A stretch of DNA of 64,000 nucleotides from Seriola aureovittata (taxonomy: Eukaryota; Chordata; Actinopteri; Carangiformes; Carangidae): positions 11,516,001 to 11,580,000 of the forward strand of contig NC_079371.1 in NCBI RefSeq assembly GCF_021018895.1, in the 5' to 3' direction. Every line of letters begins with the position of its first letter. Positions within the stretch are counted from its first letter, which is position 1. The notes under the pieces are model-generated. The model made no database searches, was not told the DNA's origin, and was given only the letters and a program-made list of their open reading frames with translations. Both the position numbers and the translations under genes were made by a program. Of the stretch, positions 1 to 37,332 are shown piece by piece.

Positions 1-289
1 CAGAGATGAAAGCATTTGGAACTAGAACAATCCAATTTGAATATGTATGTAAAGATGTAGTGGAAGAAGAAGAAATATCCTGATGTCCTAAACACAAAGC
101 TGTTCATCTATTAGGGAGGTTTTTGTAGGCTGGGAGTTGTGGCGCCTTCCTGCACATTAATTAGTCTTTGTGAGTTCAGAGCAATTGGGTGATAGATTAT
201 GAAGGGAGAGAGATGTAATGTTGTGTTCCATGGTAATGGACCAAATCAAATCTGTAAGTACAGCCAGATGCCATTTAAACCACTGAGCA

Positions 290-402
<113 letters not shown>

Positions 403-1652
403 CTCACTATATTGATTTGTTGGGTGTCTAATATAAGAAGAAGGGTATTTCATATAGTTAAAAGATGAGTCTTTCCTTTGAAAAGTAAAGTATTATTGTT
501 CTATCTGAGGTCAGTGAGTTTACCACGAGTCTAACCAACTGATTTATTTCTTGTTGTAGCCAGTCTTTGAGGTTTCTCTCAGTTTCCTCTCATTGCCATA
601 ATGATCCTATATTTCTGTATTTAAGCTCGCCTGACTCTAAAAGTGAAAACCAATCAGAGTTAAGTGTCGTCTGTAGTGCCACATTTGCTTTACTGCAGAA
701 TAGATAATGATAACGATGATGGTTTTGATCCTGATGCAGTGTAGTATGGTGTAACTGAATCTAAAGCACTATAATCGATATGATTGTAGCTATGGATATA
801 ATGACTGTGTATAATGTGGTTACTGACACATTATACAGAGAGTTATCGTGTGACTCTGCAGCTCCGCTCAGCTCCCTTCAACTCCCCTCAGCTCCTCAGA
901 GCTTTTTAGCATCTTTCAGCTCTTTGTTTTGGTTTTATAGAAGCTAAAGAGACAAATATTTCCCCCAGGATCTGGTGGAGACCCAAGACAGAGCTAAAAG
1001 AGGGTGATTATAGGACTTACATTCACCAGGTGGCCAGAAACACAACTCAATGTTCCCCTGCAACAGCTGGATAGGAAAATAGGCTATTGTTTGCTAACAC
1101 ATTCACCATATCAACTTAAAATGTGTTGAGGGTTTAATGACATTCAAAATACCTGTGCTTTTTAGCAGGATTTTAAAGCTCCAAAGAATCCAGTTCTCAT
1201 GATCATATAGTTTTTTTCCTGTCCTATTCTTCACAGTTTAGTTTTCAGCATACCATTTTACCATCTGGAACATGTGATATAAAGTTGTAAATATGTATAC
1301 ACACAGTTTTGAAGATATAAGAAGAAAATCAATACTCACATAACACTTGACCACTCTTTGTCTCTCCTCAGCTCAGTCATTAACATGCTCCTCCTGTGAG
1401 TCATCCTTTAGAGTTATGATGTTAAGTGATCCTACATGTCATCTGTACATGTTGTGAACACTCGATAACAAAACTTTTTAATGTCAGGGCAGTGGGAGTA
1501 TCTTTTATCCCTCATGGCTATCGTTCAAAATCCTCAGACTGTGTTTTCTTTTTTTTTTACCTTCTAATGTTACAGGAGTTGAATCCAATCTCACCTAATC
1601 TATCCCCTCAGCATCATACTCTCTCTCATCCGCTCTGTCCTCCAATGCATAC

Positions 1653-1662
1653 CCTAAAAAGG
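1653..1662 (+). promoter_or_regulatory. CArG box (SRF site) upstream of fhl1 first exon
   Basis: CCTAAAAAGG is an exact match to the SRF consensus CC(A/T)6GG. It lies about 65 bp upstream of a TATA-like element and about 195 bp before the upstream ATG. A CCAAT pentamer lies at 1642-1646. SRF control is plausible for a muscle LIM gene; this is inferred from position and consensus only. Confidence 0.55.
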
Positions 1663-1723
1663 ACTGCAGGGGCCGAAGGTTGGATTTGGATGTGGGGTCG
1701 GCGGTGCGTGTGGGTCACAGAGG

Positions 1724-1733
1724 GGTATATACA
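1724..1733 (+). promoter_or_regulatory. TATA-like element of the fhl1 promoter
   Basis: GGTATATACA lies about 130 bp before the ATG at 1856. A TSS near 1755 would give a roughly 100-nt 5' UTR in the same exon as the upstream ATG. Both spacing and sequence fit a TATA-driven promoter. Confidence 0.5.
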
Positions 1734-1855
1734 GCCCCCCATAAGTTAGCGAGGCGTATGGTCTCAGGGTTTGACCTTCTGTGGATGCTACTGTCTCCTC
1801 CTGTCGTTGTGTTGTCTCTCTTTTCTCCTTCTTCTCCTCCTGACTGGAACCAAAC

Positions 1856-1877
1856 ATGACTTTCTACAAACACTCAG
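1856..1877 (+). other. fhl1: Upstream coding first exon of fhl1 (alternative N-terminus)
   Basis: ATG at 1856 opens MTFYKHS plus one base before a GTAAAA donor at 1878. Joined in phase to the exon at 4728, it gives a 16-residue extension that ends directly at the standard FHL1 start. As I recall it, the human long isoform has MASHRHSGPSSYKVGT before its standard start: the same length, with a shared HSGP and a SY two residues later. The coding exon is too short for an ORF finder. Confidence 0.8.
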
Positions 1878-4452
1878 GTAAAAATAAGAATGTATTACTT
1901 TTTGTAATCAGCTGCACCATTGGCATGTTTAAGCTCTGTTGGAATTGTCGTACATTAACAATGAATTAGTAAAAGATGTTTAACATATTGCCGCTGTCCT
2001 GTGAAAACAATTTAGCTCCAAAATCTTTTAGGAGCTTAGAAAAACAGCCCTGTTTTCTCCTTGTTTGACAGTGCACTTTCAGATAGTCCAGTGGATTTCA
2101 AGTGGTTTATTCAGCTTTAGAGGGTGGAGGACTTTTTCTACCTTTAAAGGAAAACTTGGTCCTTCAGTTTATTTGGTTCTTTATAATGAAGTCATGAGTT
2201 TGACGGTGCAAAAGTCCATAAACTCAAAGGTCCACTCAGCTTTTTGGTGCTTTTGTTGTTTTATTAAATGCCCAACTATAAAATCAAAAATTGTCCCCTG
2301 CTTGTGTTTGGGAGAACTATTTACGCATTGTATTGCATTGCATTGAGCTGATGCACTGCTTCAGGTTTATACTTTTTCATTCTGATAAACTAAACCACAA
2401 CCTGTCAGATGAAGTTCATTATAATAACCACAGGAATTTAAGGGAGTATTTAACCCAAACCTTTAACTCATGCTTTTACTGGGGTCAAAAGAAAGGCAAA
2501 TGACCAAATTATTTGTAATTATATGATAATAAAATGTGGCAGAGTGACGCAGTGGTTAGCACTGTCACCTCACAGTGAGAAGATTCTGGATTTGAACCGG
2601 GTGAGTTGGTGACTCTTAATTGCCCATAGGTGTGAATGTGAGTGTGATTTTTATTTTTTTATCTCTATGTGCTCTGTGAGACGGGCGACCTGTCCAGGGT
2701 GTGCTCCACCTCTTTCTCAATTTCAGCTGGGATTGGCTGCAGCCTCCCCTGCGACCCTGAGGAGGACAAGCGGTATAGCTAATGGATGGAGGAATGATAT
2801 TAAAAGTATCATCTTGAAGTAGAGCTCTCCTCCATTTATAATTTCTTGATGCATGTTGGGAGGCAAAGGAACATTTGAATTGTTGTTTTTTTCTTGTGGT
2901 TGTTGTTGAAATGCATTTATTTTTTTCTGCATAGCAACATGATAATGAGATGTGATTAGGTTAAAAATGACCTGATTTCGTAGAGGGTCTGCTTTTAAGA
3001 GAACACGCTGTGGGCAGAGAACAGAAAGTTTCCAAAGTGTAGCTGTTGATTTGGCTGATATGCTCTCTGGGTCATATGGTCTTTGATCCGCTCTATCCAG
3101 TCTCTGACTCACCTCTCAAACTGGTCTCACTCTGACCTTTCCGGCTAAAGAGGACTTGTCCCTAAAGGGACCACAGTGGTATACTCCTCTCCCTCCACAG
3201 CTGAGCGTCGGTACATACCACGCCTGTTTGACAGGGAGCAGCTGTCACACTGTTTGTAACAAAAGATTAAAGTTCTGGACACATCTCAACTGGAACCACA
3301 ATAGCAGTCCCAGTCGTCATCCCTCTGCATCCTTCTCCATTAGTCCCTTCTGGAAGGTCAACGTACTTTAAATAGAGGGTCCAAGTCTAAAATAGATCTC
3401 TGCTCAGTAATGAGAGCATGCGTATTGTGTGTGTGATTTGACATGACTGACTGTGTTTCACTGCCATTAAATGGAGGTGTGTAGGCGGAGTGGGGCGTGT
3501 CAGGGCTCAGTACAGTCTGTATCCCTGCTGCACAGCTGCAGATAGTTCTCTTCCTCCAAAACCCTCTCCCATCTATCCATCCACATGCAGCAGGGGCACA
3601 TACCTCACTCTGGGAGGCTCATATCTTTCACACGGCTGTGTAGCACATCCCACTTAAATGGCTGCAGTCCCCTTTCATAAATATTTTCCTTGCTCCTATG
3701 GTTACTAGGACAAAATGCCATTCCATCCATTGTTTCCTCCATCGCTCGTGTTGTTCTGACCGGATTAAAATGATACGTGTCACGCTGAATAAATTGCTTT
3801 TGCTAAAGTTCACACAATGTTCAGCTGCTGGTTCTGACATCCTGAGAGAGGGGAGGGGCTTTAAAGTGATGTAGATAAGGCTTAATATGTCGATATGTTC
3901 CACCCTGCCCACAGTTGTTCCAGGAAACGGTTCAATCTGCTCCCAGCGGATGCCTGTGATGGGAGAGCAGGAATGTTGATGAATGAAGAAGCAAAGGCAA
4001 CTCGGTTTTAGAGTGTTTACAACAAAGGCCGATCAAATGACCTGCTCCAAATGCAGACAACAGAGAGAGTGTGGGCCGGACTCAGGTGGGGGGTGGGAGG
4101 TCTTCGAGGTGGGAGGTGAAGGGAATGAGCCAGACGGTCTTAAAATATGAGCTCTGAGCTTTTCAGAACGAACTAGATGTTTTTCTTTCTTTTTTTTTTT
4201 TTTTACATCACTCTCACTTCCCTCATCAGTTTGGTATGCTGCTGTTAGAGGTGCATCTCACTGTGTCTTAGTGGGAAAACAGAAAAACATAAAATAGGCT
4301 TCCTCTGCATACATTTGTTTTGCATACTAAGGTCAGAGAGACAGTACATTAACTGCCTCGGGCATCATTTTGCTGTTCACCATTCTAGTCATCAATGTGT
4401 GGGATTTGTTTTCGCTCATCTTGAACTTTATCCCCTCATTTCTTTTGTTCTA

Positions 4453-4483
<31 letters not shown>

Positions 4484-7400
4484 ACGCACACATACACACT
4501 GTAAAGCACTTTGACTCAAGTATACGATGTTTTAAGTGCTCAACTGTATAAATAAAATATATTAGTAGTTGCTGAACAGGACCTTTTGCTCTGACTTGCA
4601 TTGCTCACTGAGTCTTGGGTGTGTTATTAAAGGCAACACTGTCCCCATCTGGTGTCTAATGGAAAAATCAGCAGTCACGATGGGAGGATAGAGGCTCTGT
4701 GTCTGATGACCTCTTGTGTTTCCACAGGTCCCAGGAGTTATCTTACCTCCACCATGACTGACCGCTTCGACTGCTACTACTGCCGTGACAACCTGCATGG
4801 GAAGAAGTATGTGAAGAAGGACGACAAGCACGTGTGCACCAAGTGTTTCGATAAGCTCTGTGCCAACACCTGCGCAGAGTGCAGACGCCCCATTGGTGCT
4901 GATTCCAAGGTGAAATGTGTGTGTGTGAGTGAAGATGAATGAGTGAAGGAGGACGTGACCTAGCCTATAAGTAATATAGTAACAAAAAGGAGTCTCTTAT
5001 GGTCAGTCCAGACAGATGTTGCAGCCTGTAAAATATGATAAAATACAATATGTTGAATTAAATATACAGTCATTTCTGAAAACATTTGAGAGAATTTTCT
5101 TTCTTAATGAAACTGAATTGAAATTCAACCACCAGCAATTTTATTATTTACACCTGTGATTTTTGTCAAAATGTTTTCCATGAAAAAAAGTTGTTAAGAT
5201 AAGAAGAGACTAAGTGAAAGAAAGTGAATGCATCTACTTTTGTTTGTGTTCAGAGAGCTCTCAGTCTTCAGTTGTCATCCAGCAGCAGCCTGTGCTTCCA
5301 AACCACTCTCACCACTCAGTCACAGTCAGTTAAATGTGTAAAAAAGTTAGTTATTACTACTAATGGGACTTAAATACTTTATATGGCATTTCCACCATCT
5401 AAATCCCCTAACTTCTTCACGGCTCACCACATCCCAGTTAACTTCATCTCCACTTTAATGCCTGCCACATGGGCTTGTTCTGTAGTCTGGCCCCGAGCCT
5501 TGGTCCACATGATGAGTGAACAAAACTCCACTTTAATGAGGTCTGCGTGAGGACTCAGTGAGGGCTCCTCTGCTCACCCTGTGCCTCCTGTCTGTGCTCA
5601 GGAGCTGCACCATAAGAACCGCTACTGGCATGAGGACTGTTTCCGCTGCGCCAAGTGCTACAAGCCCTTGGCCAGCGAGCCGTTCAGCGCGCGGGATGAT
5701 GGCAAGATAATGTGTGGCAAGTGTGGCTCCCGCGAGGATGGCAACCGGTGCCAGGGCTGCTATAAGGTGGTCATGCCAGGTGGGTTCGCTGTTATACTTT
5801 TGTGTTTTAAAGACCCTGAAAACCTATCTTCTCCTCTGGTTTATTTCTATGAGTGATGTGGGCCTACATGAGCACACAGTTTCCTGACAAAGGTAGAACA
5901 GAGATTTCTGTATTTGTGTTTTCATCTGTGTCCTTCTTACTGATTTGAAGTGGTTAGAGCTCAGTTGCAACAAACATATTCTGTAAATCTGTATAATCTA
6001 TAATCCAATAATAATTTATATCTAAATCTATACCCTTTTCATACTTGTGACTCCATCTGCTTTTTTATAATGCTATTTTACTGCACTTGACCTCTGTTTT
6101 GACCTCCCTTTGGTATTGTTTTTCTATATAAAGCACTGTGTAATTGAAGTGCAAGTGGCTAAATAAACATATTATTATTAGCAGCTCCAAGAATAGCCAG
6201 CTTCCTCATTTGTGCCGCTCCAGTATCCATTAATTGTTGTAATTCAACAAGAAGTGGCCCACCGGTGGGTCATGCATCACAAACTGATAATGTGGCTGCA
6301 AACTTTGTTCAAACCCATAAGATCTTTATTTCAAATTCTAGTCAAGATCCCAAAGTTTCCAAATATGGTCGGGCTTATGCGTTTGATGTAATGGTGTGAT
6401 CATGAAAACATCTTGGGTTTGTATATTTCTCTCAGTATAAGGCATCATTAAGCTCCAATAAAGAAATGGCACAAGCTGATACAAAATATATATGATAATG
6501 TTGAACAGAGCGGAATAAAATGACACCATAACACTACCTATGAATAAACAAAAAGGGGAAACGACACTGTAGGTGAAGGACTGAAGAGTCCATTAACTTT
6601 CAGTTCAAATGGTTGGTTTTATTTTGGGTTTGTGCTTCAGGATCCAAGAACGTGGAGTACAAGAACAAGGTGTGGCACGAGGAGTGCTTCACCTGCCTTG
6701 ACTGCAAGCAGCCGATCCGCACACAGAGTTTCCTGACCAAGGGTGAAGACATCTACTGTGCTCCCTGCCATGACAAGAAGTTTGCCAAGAAATGCTTCCA
6801 CTGCAAGCAGGTACAAGCACTGAGTGTACCTTTGTTTTATATGTTTTGTGACTGTAAAAACATTCATCAGTTTGCTAGTCAGTAAGAGCGCATGCATCAC
6901 CTACAGTATAGCGCCCTGTCTATTCAAAATAAACGATTCGTAGACGGTTCACGTTACAACGAATGACCTTCTAGCCCTGTTGTATTTTGAGATCATGATC
7001 AAAGTGCCTCTCTGTCTCCCTCTAAGCCCATCTCCTCTGGAGGGATCAGCTACCAGGACCAGCCCTGGCACTCTGAGTGTTTCGTGTGCAACACCTGCCG
7101 TAAACCTCTGGCTGAAGCTCGCTTCACCTCCCATGAGAACAACGTTTACTGCGTGGACTGCTACAAGACTGATGTGGCCAAGAAGTGCCACGGCTGCAAG
7201 AACCCCATCACAGGTCAGCAGAGATGAATAGAAAACAGTAGCAGAACTATTTTGTTTCTTTTCCTCTTCTGGGTGTTTCCAACACAATGACCTCTGACAG
7301 ATTATAATCGACTCAGACGACTCAATCAGACCGTGATGCAATGCGGCCAATAGACACATTTTGGAGGATGAGCTACAGTTAACGCAGATGATACAGTATA

Positions 7401-8137
7401 TCATGAAACAATTTCAGCAAAAGGTTGATCTTTTAGTAATGTTTTACATTATGGGTCTGTAATTTTGAATAATTTCCTAATAATCTCCAAAGCATTTCCT
7501 GAAAACAACTACAGGGGAAAACAGAAACAGTATTGAAGTGGTAGACTTTCAATAAATTAATTCCAGTTGACTGCCAGCAGTTTTCAGTCAGTGCATAGCA
7601 CAGTCACATTTTTCTACAGGCAAACATATTATTCAAAACATCTATGGAATAAAGTTTCTGATCATAAACAACTAATTAATTCATATTTTTTAAATTAATT
7701 TCAAATAAAGCTTTAAGAAAATTCCTATAATTACATCATTGTTTATAATTTTTCTTTCTGTTTTTGCTCATCCCGTTTTTGCCGTAAGCAAATAAAGCAT
7801 AAAAATTATCTTTGATTTCAAATTTGGGTTCTTAGTTGTTTCATAATTTAACACCAGTCTGTGCTGAAAACCAAATGACTCAAAGTTCTAGAGAACAGTT
7901 TGGATATAGCTTCTGTTATCCAGAAGAATAATGATGTGCCTTGTGCTGACTGACAGCTGTCCTCCTCTCTCTGTCTCTGCAGGGTTTGGCCATGGCACCA
8001 ACGTGGTGAACTATGAGGGCTACTCCTGGCACGAGTACTGCTTCAACTGCAAGAAGTGCAGCCTCTCTCTGGCCAACAAGCGCTTCATCATCAATGGAGA
8101 TCATATCTACTGCCCTGACTGTGCTAAGAAGCTGTGA
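1856..8137 (+). CDS. fhl1: Four and a half LIM domains protein 1 (FHL1), 297 aa long isoform / 281 aa short isoform
   Basis: Coding exons are 1856-1877, 4728-4909, 5602-5779, 6641-6810, 7027-7213 and 7983-8137. All have GT-AG borders and matching phases, and they sum to 894 nt. From the internal ATG at 4754, which has a strong Kozak context, the protein is 281 aa against 280 in human FHL1. The N-terminal half LIM zinc finger (from [10 protein letters not shown]) is followed by four full LIM domains with regular Cys/His pairs, for example [33 protein letters not shown] and [11 protein letters not shown]. The C-terminus CPDCAKKL is the FHL1 ending. The upstream exon adds [16 protein letters not shown] before the usual start. 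FHL1 is a muscle-enriched LIM-only scaffold at the sarcomere, focal adhesions and nucleus; this role is family knowledge. It is one of possibly two teleost co-orthologues (a or b), which the window cannot decide. The gene is convergent with map7d3. Confidence 0.95.
2535..2790 (+). repeat. tRNA-derived SINE-like element
   Basis: The 5' part resembles a tRNA with a possible A box (GCAGTGGTTAGCAC) and a B box GGATTTGAACC at 2588-2598. The 3' part ends in GGACAAGCGGTATAGC then AATGGATGGA, the tail I know from abundant teleost SINE-like repeats. The middle looks internally deleted. It sits in the first fhl1 intron. Confidence 0.65.
4453..4498. repeat. Poly-C run followed by (CA)n
   Basis: Seventeen C residues at 4453-4469 run into an imperfect CA repeat. 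It is in fhl1 intron 1, about 230 bp before the LIM exon. Confidence 0.95.
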
Positions 8138-8486
8138 ACTGCACAAGCAGCTCTGCAGATGGTCACTGTTTAAAGTGGAATTACACCAAAAACAAACTGG
8201 CTTTTAGACATATTAGAACGTAATATTACTCTTGTTTCTGAATTTGCATGAACACGTCTAAACAGTCAATTTTGGTGAAGCTTCTCTTTATGAAGTTGAC
8301 CGATTAGTGGTTATTTCAACTAAATATGCACTAGCTTGAATCATTTATCTACATATACATTGCTGCGACTTGTAATAGTGTCAATGTTTGGATACTAACA
8401 TGACAACAGAATTTGTTTTGTGAGATGAGATATGCACTATTAGTCTCCTCCGGGCCTTTCGAGTGCCTTACTGGAATCTTCCAGAG

Positions 8487-8492
8487 AATAAA
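8487..8492 (+). terminator. fhl1: Poly(A) signal of fhl1
   Basis: AATAAA lies 350 bp after the stop codon and is followed by TG/T-rich sequence. It gives a short 3' UTR and a 3' end near 8510. Confidence 0.6.
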
Positions 8493-8774
8493 ATGCTTCT
8501 TTCATGCATACTGCTGCTCATACTTTGATTAATAATCTGTTACGCCTCTGAATGCTTGAATGGATTATGAGAATTGTCAAAGATGTTTAGAGAGTGAATT
8601 TAAAATACAAATTAGGTTTTTGGGATTGATGCTGAAATACAAACTGCTCATGTATTCAAGACTTGATGAGTGAAAATCAATGCACAACAAGAATAAAAGA
8701 GGAAGCGAAATGAAGCCTGTTGTTTCTTTACAGCAAGAAATAGAAAAAATGGCAATGGGATATTTTTGCAAGAC

Positions 8775-8780
8775 TTTATT
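8775..8780 (-). terminator. Candidate distal poly(A) signal of map7d3
   Basis: TTTATT on the plus strand is AATAAA on the minus strand. Cleavage near 8755 would leave about 250 bp between this gene end and the fhl1 3' end. It implies a 3-kb 3' UTR; nearer signals may also be used. Confidence 0.4.
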
Positions 8781-11700
8781 GTTTTAACAGTTTGTATCAT
8801 CTCAGTACACTTTAGATATATTTACAGTACAAATTTTATTTGTGGTCAGGGCATTGTTAGGTTTTTAAATCTTCCAGAGAAATATTCATATTCACACTGT
8901 TGCCCTGGTTGGGTGGACTGATTGTCGAGGCTGAGGTAAAGACAAGCTTTCTTAGTCAACTGTGATACAATAAAAATACTAAATCTCAATCTAAGGCACC
9001 GTTCTATCCTATTGTTATAGACAACATTGAGGACTAAGAGCAGTCAGTTCTGTACTCAAGCCCTCAAAGATGCAGCAGGAACCTGGAATAGATACAGTAT
9101 TTCTTCAAGCAGCAGCTACAACAGCCCCCCAACAGGTGCTACTCATGAGTGGAAAGGAGTAGGAAAGGTTTGGGCGGAGTTTGGGTATAGGCAAGTTTTG
9201 GGTTAGGGGTGAGATTTTTTGAAATCTCTTAATGGGGAAAAACCCTACTTTCCTCCAGAATATCACACATCTCTCCTACGGGTCTGTACAGTAAAGCAAC
9301 TCCTCAGTAACCATTCTTTAAACACAGCAAGTAATGTGACAGTGCAAAGAGTCTTGTGTTTTTAGATGAATAATGTATGTAAGCTAAAAGTGGGCAGCTT
9401 TGAGAGACATGGTAAATAATGAAGGACGGTTTATGGAGTCTGTTACATTCTTTGAGCTTATTAATCAAAGCTAAGATCTAAAAGCCCCTAGTCTTTATGT
9501 ACAAAGATTTTAGTTAGCCAGCAGAGAACAAGGCAAAAATCAAGGTCCCCAAACCTTGTGCTTAGACTATTCAAGCATTGAGCATTTCAAGATTTCAACA
9601 CAGTTTGTTAAAAAAAAAAAAACTCCATAACAGACAGAAAACAATATGGGAAAACAAGTCTGCCCCATCTCAGATTTTGTTTAGTGAATGTACCCTGCGT
9701 CATGTTACAAAGGAGAAAGGTTGCAAACTGCGCTGATATGCCTACCATATCTTTTGACATCATATAAAACATATTTTGATGACATTAAAAGCATTATGAG
9801 GCACAGCGACGACTGTTTTCATGGGTCAAGAAATGTTGCTGAGGGTTGTGAGCTCTGTTCGCCATTAAAATGTTAACTTGTTTAGTCTGTGAGGCAACAT
9901 CAGAATCAAAACTAGGGCTTGGGGATATATGACTGAAATCTCTCAAATATACACAGAATTACAGACCACATTTTGAGAAACATAGTGGGTCCCCACTTGG
10001 CCCCTTGTTTTGCAGAGCTGCTGTGGAACAGGGCTTCATGTAAGTGTTAGCTTTCCAGGCTGCAAAAACCTAACCCGACTACCCTGTCACAGGGCACGTG
10101 TCACAGGGTAAGAACAGAAACCTTAAACTTATAGCACATACACATACACAGACTTCAATTATCCACATCCTGACACCACTCCCTCCTAAACATGGCTTCA
10201 TTTGCCTAATACTGATTATATACACAATACAATAACACTTAAATATATGTAGAAATGTATTTTTATATATAAACAAAGAGCCAAATTTTATATTATAAAA
10301 AACAGTTGAAATGCATTTTGTCTGATGCAGCAGCTGGTGTTTTAGAAGATGGTTTGTGGGAAAGAAGTGAAATTAATCACAGAGTGACACAGGCAGAAGG
10401 ATGGATGGAGAGGTGTGTGTGGATGTGTTGGTAAAGTTCAAATAAAAACCAGATAATTGAAAACCTGATTTCTAGTTTCAGTAAAGGTGAACTCTGGACA
10501 TGAATGACATGAAAACAGCCAAACATTGAAGTTCCAGTGATGGACACACACCGCCTTAAGAAGCTCAGAAGAAGCTATGAAAGAAACTAATGGACTTCAA
10601 CTCTGTTAAGTTAGTGTGTCACAGTTTCAATTATTCAAACAGTTGAATGGGAACAGATGCAGGTGGTGACGTTATCACTTCAGATGAGACTAGAACTCAG
10701 ATTGTGATGTAAATTACAATGATGTTAGTAAACACACATTCTATATACATATGTAAAAAAATAAAACCTAAATGGGCCATGAGCCCCAAATCAACAAATT
10801 GCTGAAACTTCACCGACGTGAAGATGTGAATTCACTACAGCGTCGTCTTTAATTTCAACTCTCTTGAGCTTCAAATGTAACAGTTGTGCTCATGAATCCC
10901 TCTAGTGGCCAAAGAAGGAAACACAGGGAGAGAGAAGCTGGGAGACAGGTGTTTGTGTGTTAGGCATGAAAAAAAAAGGGGATGAAAAAGGACAGAGATC
11001 TGTGAAGTATAGCATGAATACAGAATCCACTCCCAACTGTAAGCGCATGATGGGAGACTGCTAAACTGTGCGTGTATGAGCTTCAGCACAAAATATTTAC
11101 TATATTCATACTTAGAAATTAGAAGGTGGGGAAAAAATGGTAAGGCCATATTGCTGGATGCTGCAAAAAACAGCCGGTCAAGTAAATTTAGATGAATCAC
11201 ATGCAAATCCTGGGATGCTATCCCCCCAACCCCTGACACATCAGAATGTATTAACGTTCCTTCCATTAACTCACTATATTTACCTCATATTCAGTTCACA
11301 CAGCCTAATGTGCATGTGTCCTGGAATATTCTCATAGAAGAGAAAAAAAATGAAACATACATAACAATAATTACAATAACAAAGAAGCCAAAATTAATAA
11401 ATTACAACAATGCACCCCTGACAAAGACAAAGCTCTTAAAAAACATCATCAAAATCAGACACAACATAGAAAAAAACAAAAACATCTGGAGAAGAACTAA
11501 ACACAAGAGGAAGAGGAAAGAGACCTGAAGCAAGCACGAAGGAATATATGGAATTTCCCTGAAGAATAACATTTTTTAATATATAATTTTAATATATTTG
11601 TTTCCTCATCATGTAGGGTGCAAATGTAGCACTTGGTGGTCTTTCCGCTTCACCTTGTGCTCCTCCCTCCGGAAGAGGAGGAGGACAAAGAGCAGGAAGC

Positions 11701-11857
11701 TGTTTGGAACTGATAAAGGATTTTTTTTTTCTTTTTTTAAAGGAGCTCAGCTAGACAGGAACTTTAGGAGTGCAACAGTGAGAGGCTTCCCAGCGATGGC
11801 CGCAGCATCAAATCTCTACAGAGACACAGGAGAAAATAGTTACGATTTATCTTGAAG
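8781..11857 (-). other. Probable long 3' UTR of map7d3
   Basis: About 3 kb between the last map7d3 coding exon and the distal poly(A) signal. No exon-like open frame, known repeat family or RNA gene was recognised. The stretch around 11340-11580 is A-rich and low in complexity. Assignment as UTR is inferred from the lack of another gene on either strand. Confidence 0.4.
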
Positions 11858-36215
<24,358 letters not shown>

Positions 36216-36678
36216 TTCTATGAAGTTTTCCTTCTGTGTTTTTTTCTAAAGCTGGGGCGCGTAACACATCGCAGCCGGTAGGACTCGGACACCACGGGGA
36301 CGTGGACATCAAAGAGGGGTATGACAGTAAGAGGTTTCACTCTGATCGGTTTCGCGTCTCAAAGCGCAGAAGAGCAAAACATTCAAAGTGCTGCTGTGTG
36401 AATAGAAAGTGTTGGGAGGTAGTCAGCTGCATATATCCTACAGTAACAACATTATATATCAAAGCAATTTAAACACCGAATAAACAGTATTTTAATGTGA
36501 AATCAGTTTGCCATTTTAAACGACTTAAACACAACATTTTTAAATCAAAATCTTGTTTGTGGAGTTTTTTTTTTTTTTTATGAGATCAAGAGCTAACAGT
36601 AAAAACTTCAAACATGGCCTTCGATATATGGACTCTTCCACATCCACTTTCAAGAACATTGCAACACAAAAGGGAAAC

Positions 36679-37332
36679 CAGTGGTGAAAGAAGATTCTTT
36701 ACTTAAGTAAAAGTACAAACACAGCAATGTAAAAATACTCCATTGCAAGTAAAAATCCTACTTAAGTATTAGTAGCAAAATGTTGTTAAAGTATTAAAGT
36801 AGAAACACTTGTTTACTCCCTCTAACTGATATATAATTATCAATGACATCATTAGATGATTAATACTGAAACACAGGTGTGTAAGCAGCATGTAGCTGAA
36901 CTGCTTTATATACAGTATTATATAAATGGACACCAGATAAACCTGAGGGGTTAGATGATTAACGGGAGAGGAAAGAAGAAAAAAACAAAACAAAGTTCTG
37001 ATACACAAATCTGTTTTCAGTTTTTGGACTTTTTCTTTAATCTTTGTCAGAAGCCAAAAAGGTTGGAAAGCAATGGTTAATTTTAAACAATGTGTTGTAT
37101 TCTAAAAGCTTGTTATATTGCATGTATAAAATCTTCATCTTAAGAGTAGCTAGTAACTAAAACTGTCAAATAAATGTAGTGGAGTAGAAAGTACAATATT
37201 TCCATCTGAAATGTAGTGGAGTTGAAGTAGAAAGTAGCATAAAATGTAAATACTCAAATTAAGGACAAGTACCTCAAAATTATACTGATTTACAGAACCT
37301 GAGTAAAGGTACTTAGTTATTTTCCACATCTG
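36679..37332 (-). mobile_element. CAGTG-ended MITE, apparently complete copy (minus orientation)
   Basis: The copy begins CAGTGGTGAAAGAAG and ends TTTTCCACATCTG, so the ends are inverted repeats of a CAG(T/A)(G/T)GTGGAAA type. Internal signatures TACTTAAGTAAAAGTA and AATGTAGTGGAG..GAAGTAGAAAGTAGC are those of a teleost repeat that I know as a short non-autonomous DNA element. It has no coding capacity. It lies between map7d3 and the TNF-receptor gene. Confidence 0.65.

Larger units (their letters stand above)
1878..4727 (+). other. fhl1 intron 1
   Basis: A 2.85-kb intron between the upstream coding exon and the first LIM exon. It contains the SINE-like element at 2535-2790 and a C-run/CA repeat at 4453-4498. 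Other FHL1 isoforms use alternative first exons that could lie here, but I could not identify one. Confidence 0.7.

Noticed and set aside
6949..7404. 151-aa minus-strand open frame across an fhl1 exon
   Set aside because: It is the antisense shadow of the LIM exon 7027-7213, with no splice or homology support.
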